From Azonexaceae bacterium (GTDB lineage Bacteria > Pseudomonadota > Gammaproteobacteria > Burkholderiales > Rhodocyclaceae), in the NCBI GenBank assembly GCA_009469685.1, contig SSTA01000200.1, positions 1-17,252 of the forward strand: a stretch of 17,252 bases of DNA, written 5' to 3'. The translations under genes were made by a program, and so were the position numbers. Under the pieces are notes generated by a model. The model saw only the letters and a program-made list of their open reading frames with translations, was not told the origin of the DNA and did no database searches. This document shows, in pieces, positions 1-11,017 of this stretch; position 1 is the first letter of the stretch, and the number at the start of each line of letters is the position of its first letter.

Positions 1-248
1 GCCTTCACAGAGGCTTTGGCAGCTCTTCCCATCCGCGACGATTGCTTTGCGCTCTTGGCTGACCGGGCAATCGCGCCCGATACGCGATTGCCGGCCACCG
101 GAGTTTCGCTGGAATGGGAAAGACGCCTTTCTGCGATCTTCGTGCTCTCACCGGACTATGGTACGCGGACGTCTTCGGTGGCCTGGATCACGGCATCCGG
201 CGAAGCGCTGCTCGAAGAGCGTAATTTCTTTCCGGACGGAAGTCGCGG

Positions 249-1225
<977 letters not shown>

Positions 1226-1282
1226 TCATTCGCCTAACGAATCTTGGTCTTCGTGCGTTGCAACACGGAAGCATTTGGCAGA

Positions 1283-1312
1283 TTTATTCGACATTCGTTT
1301 CAAACATGTAAA
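1283..1312 (-). promoter_or_regulatory. Possible sigma-70 promoter of tadA
   Basis: Reading the minus strand, a TTTACA element (1307-1312, five of six to TTGACA) is followed after 18 bases by AATAAA (1283-1288, four of six to TATAAT). Transcription would start about 55 bases before the tadA ATG. The gap is AT-rich, so chance matches are easy; this is only a candidate. Confidence 0.25.
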
Positions 1313-1426
1313 ACATAAGGAAAGAAAATACAGACGGCTTCTAGTTTTCAATCACTAACTGTACGAAACACCGCATGTTTACTATGTGTTACAGCAAAGT
1401 GAACGAATTTAAGCGCTTTCCAAGCC

Positions 1427-1435
1427 TGTGGATAA
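1427..1435 (-). promoter_or_regulatory. DnaA box (perfect consensus)
   Basis: TGTGGATAA on the plus strand is the exact complement of the high-affinity DnaA box TTATCCACA. It is followed four bases later by TGTGGATTT, a copy with two mismatches (1439-1447). DnaA bound here could regulate tadA or act in replication control; the sequence alone does not decide. Confidence 0.6.
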
Positions 1436-1616
1436 CTTTGTGGATTTTTCGTACACGAAGACCTTGGACAGGTTCTGACAATTCCGGCATATTCGTTTCC
1501 GCGTCGCACCAAAAGCACAATAAGTTGAAATAAATCAATATAATAAATCGTACTATTTAAGCTGTACATGAAGATAATGGTGGCTTAAGAAGCTTCCCTT
1601 CCAGGAGCCCGCGATA

Positions 1617-1625
1617 TGTGCATAA
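1617..1625 (-). promoter_or_regulatory. DnaA box (TTATGCACA)
   Basis: TGTGCATAA on the plus strand is the complement of TTATGCACA, a full match to the TTATNCACA consensus. It has the same orientation as the box at 1427-1435. It directly abuts a 13-nt near-perfect palindrome at 1626-1638, and the AT-rich core (1511-1560) lies between the two boxes. Confidence 0.5.
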
Positions 1626-1638
1626 GTCAAGTCTTGAC
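1626..1638. repeat. 13-nt palindrome GTCAAG-T-CTTGAC
   Basis: Two 6-base arms pair perfectly around one central base, immediately beside the DnaA box at 1617-1625 and about 20 nt past the stop of the AI-2E transporter gene. A symmetric site of this size fits a dimeric DNA-binding protein. As an RNA hairpin it would have almost no loop and is a poor terminator. The binding protein is unknown. Confidence 0.35.
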
Positions 1639-1656
1639 AGACTCGCGCGTTGTCGC

Positions 1657-2784
1657 TTAAGCGCGCAAGTCCCGAGTGACTAATTCGCGTCGCAGCTGTT
1701 TGGCAAAGACATGCCGCGCGCGAAGGCGCGGATCGGTCAGCACTAGGCCGACCGTTTCCCCAAGCACCATAGCCACACCGAGTACCGGAAGCACCAGCAT
1801 GAGGCCAGGAACGCCAGCGACGGCACCCCCGACGAAGATCATGAGCACCGTCAGCAATGGGTGCATATTCAAGCTCTTCCCCACGGTCAGCGGCATAAAG
1901 ACGAAATCGTCCAAGAGACGAACCAGGATAAACAAACCCACCGTCCCGTAAGCGATTTCAGGCTGGCCCGGGAAATCCGTTGCGGCCACCAGGACGACCA
2001 GCAGGCAGCCGAGTATCGAGCCTATATAGGGAATCCACGCGAGAATTGCCGTTGCCAGTCCGAGAAACAGTGCTCCGGTGATACCGATGATCCAGAGTCC
2101 GATGGCCAAACAGACAGCATCGAGGAGCGTCAGCTGGATCAGACCAATAAAATAGAGCCGTGCCGTACGATCGACCTGATCGAGGAGGTACAGGGTCCGT
2201 TCGAAGAAGGCGTTAGGAACCGCCCGCCCGAGAAAGCGCTTGAACCGCCATCCATCCCGGAGCATAAAGAATGCAAGGAATGGAGCGAGTAAGATCGAAG
2301 GCGCCCAGGCCGCCAACCCAAGGGCGAAATCTCCCAGATACCGTTGGGCAAATTTGTCGGAATGTTCGGCAACCAACCGGGAGAATTGCTCGCTGACCTG
2401 GGCCTGGGCCAGAATGGCAAGTCGACTTTCCAACTGCCGCAAAGTCGCAGTTACGAGGCTGAGTCCGCCATCCAGATAGCGCAAGGACGATTCCTGCCAG
2501 GTCATGGCGTGAGCGGCCATGCCGGGCAGTACCAGGACGAAACTCGCAGCCAGGGCGAGGAAAGCCCCCCCCGCGACGAGGCCGGCAGCGGAATCGTGGG
2601 ATACGCCGCCCATCAGGAGCTTCAGCTTCAGCGGAAGGAGCAGGTAATAAATGATGAGCGCCAGGACAAAAGGCACCACCAGCCAGAGTATTTTCTGGAA
2701 AACGAAGAGCACCACGCAGGTGCACGCGATGACGCACGCCCAGACGATGGGACCTGAACGGTAGTCCGCAGGGGCGCCATTCAC
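1657..2784 (-). CDS. AI-2E family transporter (PerM-like)
   Basis: A 375-residue integral inner-membrane protein with the layout of the AI-2E/PerM family. Two hydrophobic segments lie near the N-terminus (about 13-50), a third around 70-92, then a charged loop of about 60 residues. A block of closely spaced segments follows from about 150 to 345. Family-typical wording includes 'FLAFFMLRDG', 'AILAWIPYIGSILG' and 'LNMHPLLTVLMIFVGGAVAG'. Members export small molecules or ions (autoinducer-2 export, Na+/H+ exchange in some); the substrate here cannot be told. The start is GTG (2782-2784) within a GTGA overlap with the upstream cyclic-nucleotide-binding gene, so the two are probably co-translated. 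The stop is followed by the AT-rich gap with DnaA boxes. Confidence 0.9.
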   Translation of the reverse strand: MNGAPADYRSGPIVWACVIACTCVVLFVFQKILWLVVPFVLALIIYYLLLPLKLKLLMGGVSHDSAAGLVAGGAFLALAASFVLVLPGMAAHAMTWQESSLRYLDGGLSLVTATLRQLESRLAILAQAQVSEQFSRLVAEHSDKFAQRYLGDFALGLAAWAPSILLAPFLAFFMLRDGWRFKRFLGRAVPNAFFERTLYLLDQVDRTARLYFIGLIQLTLLDAVCLAIGLWIIGITGALFLGLATAILAWIPYIGSILGCLLVVLVAATDFPGQPEIAYGTVGLFILVRLLDDFVFMPLTVGKSLNMHPLLTVLMIFVGGAVAGVPGLMLVLPVLGVAMVLGETVGLVLTDPRLRARHVFAKQLRRELVTRDLRA

Positions 2785-3248
2785 GCTTCGGCCCCGTCGC
2801 TGGCGACCATCTGCCGTAGCCTCCGGCCCAGGTGACGCGCAAGGGCCATGGCGATCTGGCTAGCAATGTGCGCGTGCGACTGCAGCAAGCGCTCGAAATC
2901 TCCCCGGAACAAGACGGCTATCTCCGTCCGTTCGAGAGCGCGCGCCTGTGCGGAGCGAGGCGAATCGTCGAGCAAGGCCAATTCGCCGAAAAAATTGCCG
3001 CCTAGGAGTCGGGCAATAGGCCGGTCGGCTTGGCCTTGGCGACAAATAAGTACGCTTCCCGAAACGATGACATACAGCGCCTGACCTACTTCGCCTTCGT
3101 CGAACACCACTTCGCCGGGCAGAAAATGGCGATCATGGGTGAACCCCTCGACAATCTTCAATTCATTGAGGGTGAGCCCGGCAAAGAGCGCCGATTTTCC
3201 AAGGCGGTGTAATGCAGCAGAATCGCCGGGGCGGAGAAAGCCGAACAT
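2781..3248 (-). CDS. Stand-alone cyclic nucleotide-binding domain protein
   Basis: This 155-residue protein consists of one cNMP-binding (CAP-type) beta-barrel and a short helical tail. The phosphate-binding cassette is well kept: 'FFGELALLDDSPRSAQARA' (about 87-104), with Glu89 and Arg98 in the positions that normally hold the ribose and phosphate of cAMP or cGMP. 'LPGEVVFDEGEVGQALYVIVSGSV' is the classic first half of the fold. Unlike Crp/Fnr regulators there is no helix-turn-helix domain, since the protein stops about 40 residues after the cassette; it should sense a ligand without binding DNA. Its stop overlaps the start of the downstream transporter gene (GTGA), suggesting that it regulates the transporter or works with it (inference). 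No clear ribosome-binding sequence precedes the ATG. Confidence 0.85.
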   Translation of the reverse strand: MFGFLRPGDSAALHRLGKSALFAGLTLNELKIVEGFTHDRHFLPGEVVFDEGEVGQALYVIVSGSVLICRQGQADRPIARLLGGNFFGELALLDDSPRSAQARALERTEIAVLFRGDFERLLQSHAHIASQIAMALARHLGRRLRQMVASDGAEA

Positions 3249-3330
3249 GGCAGTGAAAACCCGAAAGGAGACGGCGAATTCTACCGTCCGGCCAACGGGG
3301 CGTCATGGGATTCGGCAGTCTCCCGGACGA

Positions 3331-3852
3331 TCAGCGGGCGTTGATCACTCCGCAGGCCACGCGAGGCCCCGAATTGCCCGCAGGCTGGGACTTGAAATCA
3401 TCGACACCGCCATGAACAATCACTGCCCGGCCGATCACATTGGTCGCGCCAGAGCCCACCGCCAAATCAGGAGTGGAGAAGGTCAAACGGGCCATCCCTG
3501 AAGCATCGGCCACCAATTGTGGAAAATCGCCCACATGATGTTCTCCCTGGTTGGGATGGCCGTGGGACTTGCCAGTCGGATTGAAATGGCCACCGGCACT
3601 GGTCCCGTCGGGAGCGCTGCAATCCCCTTTCTCATGGACGTGAAAACCGTGTGGGCCGGGAGTAAGGCCGCTGATTTCAGCGACTACGCGCACCTGCGCG
3701 CCATTCTGGACGAAGGTGACTGTTCCGGCGGTCGTGTTGCCCTTGGTCGGGGACAACGTCGCCGTGGCGCTCGCGCCGCCCCCGCCGGTCGATGCACAGC
3801 CAGCAGCCAGAATCAGGGGAAGAACGAATGCAATGGGGTGAATCCGGGTCAT
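3331..3852 (-). CDS. sodC: Cu,Zn superoxide dismutase, lipoprotein
   Basis: SodC converts superoxide to hydrogen peroxide and oxygen outside the cytoplasm. The 173-residue product begins with a lipoprotein signal ending in 'LAAGC' (lipid-modified Cys19), so it should be membrane-anchored in the periplasm. Metal ligands are visible: copper His71 and His73 ('FHVH'), bridging His89 ('AGGHFNP'), zinc ligands in the His97/His99, His106 and Asp109 region, and copper His147 ('VIVHGG'). The guiding Arg164 and the Cys78-Cys167 disulfide pair are also present. The frame stays open upstream to 4143, but that part runs antisense to moaA. The ATG at 3852 is chosen because a strong TAGGAGAAA lies just before it and the signal peptide starts there. 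It lies 82 nt upstream of the cNMP-binding gene and diverges from moaA. Confidence 0.95.
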   Translation of the reverse strand: MTRIHPIAFVLPLILAAGCASTGGGGASATATLSPTKGNTTAGTVTFVQNGAQVRVVAEISGLTPGPHGFHVHEKGDCSAPDGTSAGGHFNPTGKSHGHPNQGEHHVGDFPQLVADASGMARLTFSTPDLAVGSGATNVIGRAVIVHGGVDDFKSQPAGNSGPRVACGVINAR

Positions 3853-3868
3853 TTCTTGATTTCTCCTA

Positions 3869-3898
3869 TTGTTGGATCGGGGTATGGGAACCGATAAT
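3869..3898 (+). promoter_or_regulatory. Possible promoter of moaA
   Basis: TTGTTG (3869-3874) and GATAAT (3893-3898) are separated by 18 bases in the 118-nt divergent gap between sodC and moaA, a fair sigma-70 match. The -35 element overlaps the sodC ribosome-binding region on the other strand. Between this and moaA, 3928-3940 forms a small CGCCG/CGGCG hairpin in the leader. The gap is too short for a full molybdenum-cofactor riboswitch. Confidence 0.3.
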
Positions 3899-3970
3899 CG
3901 CGGGGCCGCGTCATATATGGACATTCTCGCCGTCACGGCGTTCAGCGATAGATTACCGGCCCGATAGCCA

Positions 3971-5044
3971 ATGCACAACGAAACCCTCAATCCCGAATCC
4001 GTGCCCCTGGAACTGACTCGCTTTACGCCGACCTCTTCGCGGGCGACGTCGATCCATCCCACAGGTACGCTGGTGGACAAGTTTGGCCGAAGAATCACAT
4101 ACGTGCGCTTGTCGATTACCGATCGGTGTGATTTCCGCTGCACTTACTGCATGGCTGAGGAAATGACCTTTCTGCCCCGCACGGAGGTCATGAGTCTGGA
4201 GGAATGCCTCCGGCTGGCGAACGTCTTCGTCGGCCTTGGGGTGAGCAAGGTGCGCATTACGGGCGGCGAGCCTCTGGTGAGGAAAGACGTACTCTGGCTC
4301 ATCGAGCGCTTGGCTAAGCTTCCCGGCTTGGACAATCTGGTCATCACGACCAACGGATCCCAACTCGATCGCTTTGCCGCGCCCCTCAAGGCCGCGGGGG
4401 TTCGCCGTATCAACGTCAGCCTCGATACGCTGGAGCCACAGCGCTTCCGCGAGATCACGCGCATCGGCGATCTGGAAAAGGTTCTGCGGGGAATCGACGC
4501 GCTCCGGGAGGCGGGCTTCACCCGCACGAAACTCAATACGGTGATGATGCGCGGCGTCAATGACGGCGAATTCGCAGATCTGGTCGAGTTCGCCATCGAC
4601 CGCGATCTCGACATTTCATTCATCGAAGAGATGCCGCTCGGCAATATTCACGACCGCCGCAGGGTGCTCACTTCGGACGAGGCCCTAGATCGCCTCTCGA
4701 CTCGATTCCGCTTGCTGCCTTCCGCCGAAAGCAGCGGGGGACCTGCGCGCTATTGGCGCATTCCTGGAAGCGAGACCCGGGTTGGGTTCATCTCGCCCCA
4801 CAGCCACAATTTCTGCGATACCTGCAATCGGGTTCGGGTCACCGCAAAAGCCGAGCTGTATCCCTGTCTCGGGCAAAACGACGCAGTCAATTTAATGCCG
4901 ATCATGCGGGACCCCGCCGCCGGCGATGCTGATCTGCGCAACGCAATCGTCGATTGCATGGGAATCAAACCCCTAGGGCACGAATTCACCGAACAAATGG
5001 AAAACCCCAAGGTGGTGCGCTTCATGTCCATGACTGGCGGCTGA
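3971..5044 (+). CDS. moaA: GTP 3',8-cyclase, molybdenum cofactor synthesis
   Basis: MoaA is the radical SAM enzyme that, with MoaC, turns GTP into cyclic pyranopterin monophosphate, the first step of molybdenum cofactor synthesis. Both iron-sulfur sites are visible: the radical SAM CxxxCxxC at Cys53, Cys57 and Cys60, and the C-terminal substrate-binding cluster at Cys282, Cys285 and Cys299. 'ITGGEPLVRKD' is the SAM-binding segment, and the protein ends in the Gly-Gly tail (356-357) required for catalysis. At 357 residues it is somewhat longer than the roughly 330 of Escherichia coli. The extra length is a polar N-terminal stretch before 'LVDKFGRRITYVRLSITDRC', and no strong ribosome site precedes the ATG at 3971, so a later start is possible. 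No other moa, moe or mob gene is in the window. It diverges from sodC and converges on the unknown gene at 5077. Confidence 0.95.
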   Translation: MHNETLNPESVPLELTRFTPTSSRATSIHPTGTLVDKFGRRITYVRLSITDRCDFRCTYCMAEEMTFLPRTEVMSLEECLRLANVFVGLGVSKVRITGGEPLVRKDVLWLIERLAKLPGLDNLVITTNGSQLDRFAAPLKAAGVRRINVSLDTLEPQRFREITRIGDLEKVLRGIDALREAGFTRTKLNTVMMRGVNDGEFADLVEFAIDRDLDISFIEEMPLGNIHDRRRVLTSDEALDRLSTRFRLLPSAESSGGPARYWRIPGSETRVGFISPHSHNFCDTCNRVRVTAKAELYPCLGQNDAVNLMPIMRDPAAGDADLRNAIVDCMGIKPLGHEFTEQMENPKVVRFMSMTGG

Positions 5045-5076
5045 TCTGCCGCCGGGGTGAATTCCCGCCCGCTAGG

Positions 5077-5940
5077 TTAGAAGACCGGGACTCCCATAGT
5101 TTGCAGCGCACGGTTCAATTGCGCTCCCGCCTTTTCCATCTTCGCCACCGCCTCCTTGTGGCGCCCGGACTTTGCTTCCGCCTCGGCTTCGCCTCGCAAT
5201 CGGCGAGCTTCGCCCCGAAAATCCTCGACCAGGGCTTTGCGATCGCCTTCGGCCTTGCCTTCCCCGATCATCATGCCGACCATCATTTCGCTGCTTTCGA
5301 ACCGCTTGATTTCATAGGCATATTCCTCCGCCGGGCTGGCGAAATTCAAGGACATGACCACTTCCTGCCCCGCCCGCAAGCGGGATAGTTCGCCCACCGC
5401 CAACTTGTAAGCGTCTCCCAGGATACGATTCGCCTCGGCCAAGCGCCCGGCCCCTGCTTCGCCACGTGCCTGGCCGGAATGGGTGTCGATTCTGATCAGG
5501 AGAGCCCGGGCGGCTCCCCCGTGCTTTGGGTCTCCCAGGAGATCCTCAATGGATGCCCGGTAGGTGGCAACCTGTTCGATGAGATTCTGATGCGCGAGCC
5601 TCAGTGCACTGTCGGAAAGAGAAGCGTCTACCGTCGGCTTTCGAGTCGCCGCAGCGGATGACCGCAAGACATCATCGACCAAGCCTGCGGCCTCGCCATA
5701 TCGTCCTTCCGCCACGGCCTCCCTCGCCAGCGCCAGAGCCCTGCTGCCCCGCTCGCCTAGGCCGCCGGAATCTGCCTTGGCAGAAGGGGACGCAACGAGC
5801 ATCTCCAATAGGCGAATCTTTTGCTCGACAAGCTGCTTTCCGGCGCCGTCGGTCTCGGATCGGACGCCTCCCGCGAAAATGGCGAGCGCCAACACGAGAG
5901 CGAGTCCACTCGTTCGGCCCCAGCATGCGCTTTTGTCCAT
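5077..5940 (-). CDS. Secreted helical repeat protein, function unknown
   Basis: I do not recognise this 287-residue protein. The ATG at 5940 has a good GGAAGG/GAAGGG site just upstream and opens a signal peptide (basic start, hydrophobic 11-24, likely cleavage near residues 25-30), so the product should be periplasmic or secreted. An upstream in-frame start would add 13 residues before the signal. The mature part is alanine-, glutamate- and arginine-rich and nearly all helical. Three stretches look like single TPR-type helix pairs, with small residues before a 'GR' turn and a following 'EA' (about 68-93, 161-185 and 252-278). A central part holds 'MSLNFASPAEEYAYEIKRFES' and a methionine-rich run (219-224). 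No catalytic motif is seen. It lies about 70 nt downstream of typA on the same strand and may be co-transcribed. A scaffold or adaptor role is possible but unproven. Confidence 0.75.
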   Translation of the reverse strand: MDKSACWGRTSGLALVLALAIFAGGVRSETDGAGKQLVEQKIRLLEMLVASPSAKADSGGLGERGSRALALAREAVAEGRYGEAAGLVDDVLRSSAAATRKPTVDASLSDSALRLAHQNLIEQVATYRASIEDLLGDPKHGGAARALLIRIDTHSGQARGEAGAGRLAEANRILGDAYKLAVGELSRLRAGQEVVMSLNFASPAEEYAYEIKRFESSEMMVGMMIGEGKAEGDRKALVEDFRGEARRLRGEAEAEAKSGRHKEAVAKMEKAGAQLNRALQTMGVPVF

Positions 5941-6010
5941 CGCCCTTCCCTTCCGCCGATCAAGCGCGAAGAGAAGCAAAAAACAGACCTAAAAAAGTAC
6001 CGGCGGGCGA

Positions 6011-7855
<1,845 letters not shown>

Positions 7856-7893
7856 GGGCGGGGCCTGGAAACACGAAACCTTCGATTCTAGCA

Positions 7894-7910
7894 TGCGGTG
7901 CTGCACCGCA
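7894..7910 (-). terminator. Hairpin between haemoglobin gene and typA
   Basis: A perfect 7-bp GC-rich stem (TGCGGTG / CACCGCA) with a 3-base loop lies between the stop of the truncated haemoglobin gene (7917) and the typA start (7855). No T-run follows on either strand, so it is not a textbook intrinsic terminator. It could partly terminate transcription, stabilise an upstream mRNA end, or sit in the typA leader. Confidence 0.35.
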
Positions 7911-7916
7911 GCAGGA

Positions 7917-8303
7917 TCAATTCGCTTTGTTACGCATGAAATCTGCGGTCTGAAAGAAGTTTTGCAGCAGCTTCTGGCGCAAGGTCTCTTCGATGCCTAC
8001 CTCTTCCATGGCCAACACCATGCACGCAACCCACTGGTCCCGCTCCCGGGTACCGATGGCAAAGGGCAGGTGGCGAGCCCGTAGGCGGGGATGGCCGTAT
8101 TTTTCGACGAACAGATCGGGCCCCCCCATCCAGCCGGAAAGAAACATGAACAACTTGTCCCGCGACCCCGCCAAGTCCTCGGGATGGAGCTTGCGCAATT
8201 CCCGAAACTGGGGAACGCTTTCCATCAATTGGTAAAAACGCTCTGTGAGGCGGGCGACGCCGGCCTCGCCGCCAATGAGTTCATAGGTTGTCTTGCCGCT
8301 CAT
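7917..8303 (-). CDS. Group II truncated haemoglobin (trHbO type)
   Basis: A 128-residue 2-on-2 globin of the group II (GlbO-like) family, proposed to bind oxygen or to handle nitric oxide and peroxide. Key features are visible: Tyr24 at the B10 position ('RFYQLM'), the proximal haem-binding His78 in '[13 protein letters not shown]', and Trp91 at G8 in 'RDQWVACM', which is diagnostic of group II. '[15 protein letters not shown]' is the usual E-helix region. The ATG at 8303 is preferred over a TTG five codons earlier because AAAGGA stands at a good distance and '[13 protein letters not shown]' is a normal start for this family. It reads away from the small membrane protein gene, sharing an 86-nt gap, and toward typA. 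Confidence 0.92.
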   Translation of the reverse strand: MSGKTTYELIGGEAGVARLTERFYQLMESVPQFRELRKLHPEDLAGSRDKLFMFLSGWMGGPDLFVEKYGHPRLRARHLPFAIGTRERDQWVACMVLAMEEVGIEETLRQKLLQNFFQTADFMRNKAN

Positions 8304-8389
8304 GGAAATCCTTTGCAATAGAAACCGGGAGTTTACCGTCTCCCATGGGCGGTGCTAGATTGCCACTCATCGTCCTCCAGGAGTCCGCC

Positions 8390-8773
8390 ATGACCGTGCC
8401 TCGCTTTATCGGCTTGCTTGTCGTCCTCTTCGGCATCCTCTCCGGTACCTTGCTCGTGGCCCAACCCTTCGTCACCGTCGCCGACGTCGACCCGTTCATC
8501 ATGGCCATCCTCTTCGCCGTCTGCCTGGCGTTCGGACTCCCTCTTTACGCCTCGGGAGAACGCCGTGCGCTCGCTCTACGGGTCACTGCGGCCGCCCTGC
8601 TGGCACTGGGGGTTTTCTCCCTCGTTGGGCTGTTTGTCGACGGCACAGGGCTACGGGTCGCGTTGCGCCCTATCCTGGGACTCTGGATCATGCTCCCCAT
8701 CGGGCTGGCGGGTGGCCTGTTGCTCAACTATTTTGCCGGTGCCCTGGAGCGCGTAGCCCCCACCCTGCGCTGA
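8390..8773 (+). CDS. Small membrane protein with four helices, unknown function
   Basis: A 127-residue, very hydrophobic protein with about four membrane segments (roughly 5-24, 31-50, 60-80 and 90-113) separated by short loops; charged residues are few ('SGERRAL', 'DGTGLR'). I recognise no family. The frame is open back to 8288, but the ATG at 8390 is clearly the start: CCAGGAG lies about six bases before it, and the first helix begins straight after. It is divergent from the truncated haemoglobin gene, so the two may share a regulatory region. Its last 46 nt overlap the end of the convergent ygiQ gene, which is unusual but compatible with codon structure in both frames. Confidence 0.8.
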   Translation: MTVPRFIGLLVVLFGILSGTLLVAQPFVTVADVDPFIMAILFAVCLAFGLPLYASGERRALALRVTAAALLALGVFSLVGLFVDGTGLRVALRPILGLWIMLPIGLAGGLLLNYFAGALERVAPTLR

Positions 8774-10896
8774 GTTCTGCACGCCGCACCTGGCCCTGGG
8801 CGCGCTGTCCCGGCGGGCTGCCAGGCCGGGATCAACTGTTTCTTGCCGTTGCCGATGAGGTCTGCCCGGCCCATGGCCTTCAGCGCATCCCGGAGGAGCG
8901 GCCAGTTCTCGGGATCGTGGTAGCGCAGGAAAGCCTTATGAAGCTTCCTTTGCCGCGCGTTGCGCACGGCCCCGACCGACTCGCCTTCCTGCCGGTCCAG
9001 CTTCTTCAAGGGATTGCGCTGGGTGTGGTACATGGTGGTGGCCAGCGCCATCGGCGTCGGCAGGAAGGTCTGGACCTGGTCCAGACGGAAGTTGTTGCGC
9101 TTGAGCCAGAGCGCGAGGTTGAGCATGTCCTCGTCCGTCGTTCCCGGGTGGGCGGCGATGAAATAGGGGATGAGGTACTGCTCCTTGCCCGCCTCCCGGG
9201 AAAAGCGCTCGAAGAGTTGTTTGAAGCGCTCATAGGCTCCCATTCCAGGCTTCATCATCTTCGAAAGCGGCCCGGCTTCGGTGTGCTCCGGGGCGATTTT
9301 GAGGTAGCCGCCGACGTGATGGGTGACCAGTTCCTTGATGTATTCGGGCGAACGGACGGCCAGGTCATAGCGCAGGCCTGAACCGATCAAGACCTTCTTG
9401 ACGCCCGGCAGGTTGCGTGCCTTCCGGTAGAGGGAGATCAGTCGCGAATGATCGGTATCGAGGTTCTCGCAAATGTCCGGAAACACGCAGGACAAGCGGC
9501 GGCAGGCCGACTCGATCTTTTCGTCCTTGCACTTCAGGTGGTACATGTTGGCGGTGGGACCGCCCAGGTCGGAGACGATGCCGGTGAAGCCGGGGGTCTT
9601 GTCCCGCATTTCCTCGATTTCCCGCAGCACCGATTCTTCCGAACGGCTCTGGATGATGCGTCCTTCGTGCTCGGTGATGGAGCAAAAGGTGCAGCCGCCG
9701 AAACAGCCGCGCATGATATTCACCGAAAAGCGGATCATCTCCCAGGCAGGTATCTTGGCGTCCCCATATGCCGGGTGAGGCCTGCGGGCGTAGGGCAGTT
9801 CGTAGACGCGGTCCAGTTCCTCGGTGGTCAGCGGCACAGGTGGCGGATTGAGCCAGACATCCCGTTCGCCATGGGCCTGAACCAGCGCCCGGGCGTTGCC
9901 GGGGTTGGATTCCAGATGGAAGGTCCGCGAAGCGTGGGCGTAAAGCACCGGGTCGTCCTGCACCGCCTCGAAAGACGGCAGCCGGACCACCGTATGGGCG
10001 CGCCGTTCGCGACGGGCGGCAAGGCGCTCCTCACGGCTCATGAGGCGAACGACATGGGATTGTCCCGCTGGCGCGGGCGCCGCGGACTCCGGACTCATGG
10101 CGTAGGGGTCCGGGTGATGGCCTACCGGCCCCGGCGTATCGACTTCCGTGGAATCCAACTCATCCCATGCGTCGGAAGGCCGCCAGGCCGGCCGGACCAT
10201 GAAGGCCGTGCCGCGGATGTCGCGCACCTGGTCGATGGTCTCCCCCCGGGACAGACGGTGGGCCACCTCGACCACCGCCCGTTCGGCATTGCCAAAAATC
10301 AGCAGATCGGCCTTGGAATCGGGCAGGACCGAACGGCGCACCTTGTCCGACCAATAGTCGTAATGGGCGATGCGCCTCAGACTCGCCTCGATGGAGCCAA
10401 TCACCACCGTCGATCCCGGAAAGGCTTCGCGGCAGCGCTGGGCATAGACGGTCACGGCCCGGTCGGGACGCCGATTGGGCTCGGCGCCGGGGGTATAGGC
10501 ATCGTCGGAGCGGATTTTGCGGTCGGACGTGTACCGATTGACCATAGAATCCATGTTGCCGGCAGTCACCCCGAAGAAAAGGTTGGGCTTGCCCAAACGC
10601 TGAAAAGCGGCCGCCGAGTGCCAGTCCGGCTGACTGATGATCCCCACGCGAAACCCCTGGGCTTCCAGGAGGCGGCCCACCAGCGCCATGCCGAAGCTGG
10701 GATGATCGATATAGGCATCCCCGGTCACCAGAATGATGTCGCAGCTATCCCATCCCAAGACGTCCATTTCATCTCGGGACATGGGCAGGAAGGGCGCCGG
10801 GCCAAAGCGGTGCGCCCAATATTTGCGATAGGAAAAAAGCGGTGGTGCGGGGTTCATGGATGGGAGGCGGGGAGCGGCGGAGGCGTATTTTCGCAT
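8728..10896 (-). CDS. YgiQ family radical SAM protein
   Basis: A 722-residue protein of the YgiQ family (UPF0313), radical SAM enzymes of unknown reaction found widely in bacteria. The N-terminal domain follows E. coli YgiQ closely ('[15 protein letters not shown]', '[22 protein letters not shown]', '[23 protein letters not shown]'). The radical SAM cluster motif is at Cys398, Cys402 and Cys405 ('[12 protein letters not shown]'). Around residues 250-300 lies a Pro/Ala-rich insert of low complexity, and the last 35 residues are Pro/Ala/Arg-rich and unconserved. The ATG at 10896 has GAGGG about seven bases upstream; an ATG at 10857 is closer to the E. coli start but has no good ribosome site. 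The 3' end overlaps the convergent membrane protein gene by 46 nt. It is divergent from the STAS gene across 121 nt. Confidence 0.93.
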   Translation of the reverse strand: MRKYASAAPRLPSMNPAPPLFSYRKYWAHRFGPAPFLPMSRDEMDVLGWDSCDIILVTGDAYIDHPSFGMALVGRLLEAQGFRVGIISQPDWHSAAAFQRLGKPNLFFGVTAGNMDSMVNRYTSDRKIRSDDAYTPGAEPNRRPDRAVTVYAQRCREAFPGSTVVIGSIEASLRRIAHYDYWSDKVRRSVLPDSKADLLIFGNAERAVVEVAHRLSRGETIDQVRDIRGTAFMVRPAWRPSDAWDELDSTEVDTPGPVGHHPDPYAMSPESAAPAPAGQSHVVRLMSREERLAARRERRAHTVVRLPSFEAVQDDPVLYAHASRTFHLESNPGNARALVQAHGERDVWLNPPPVPLTTEELDRVYELPYARRPHPAYGDAKIPAWEMIRFSVNIMRGCFGGCTFCSITEHEGRIIQSRSEESVLREIEEMRDKTPGFTGIVSDLGGPTANMYHLKCKDEKIESACRRLSCVFPDICENLDTDHSRLISLYRKARNLPGVKKVLIGSGLRYDLAVRSPEYIKELVTHHVGGYLKIAPEHTEAGPLSKMMKPGMGAYERFKQLFERFSREAGKEQYLIPYFIAAHPGTTDEDMLNLALWLKRNNFRLDQVQTFLPTPMALATTMYHTQRNPLKKLDRQEGESVGAVRNARQRKLHKAFLRYHDPENWPLLRDALKAMGRADLIGNGKKQLIPAWQPAGTARPGPGAACRTQRRVGATRSRAPAK

Positions 10897-11017
10897 GTTC
10901 GCCCTCTTTCCGCCCGGCGGAGCCCTTGGCATAATCGGAAGGGCGACAATTCCGCCCCGACCCGTATTTCCCGCCCCCCGGTGCGATCACCGCGGAAGTT
11001 CCCTGGAGCCCCAAGCG

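Noticed and set aside
1634..1639. TTGACA hexamer as a -35 element of a plus-strand promoter
   Set aside because: No acceptable -10 follows at 16-18 bases, and transcription would run antisense into the transporter gene.
3853..4143. N-terminal extension of the SodC frame by 97 residues
   Set aside because: It runs antisense to moaA and would bury the lipoprotein signal; a strong ribosome site and ATG stand at 3852.
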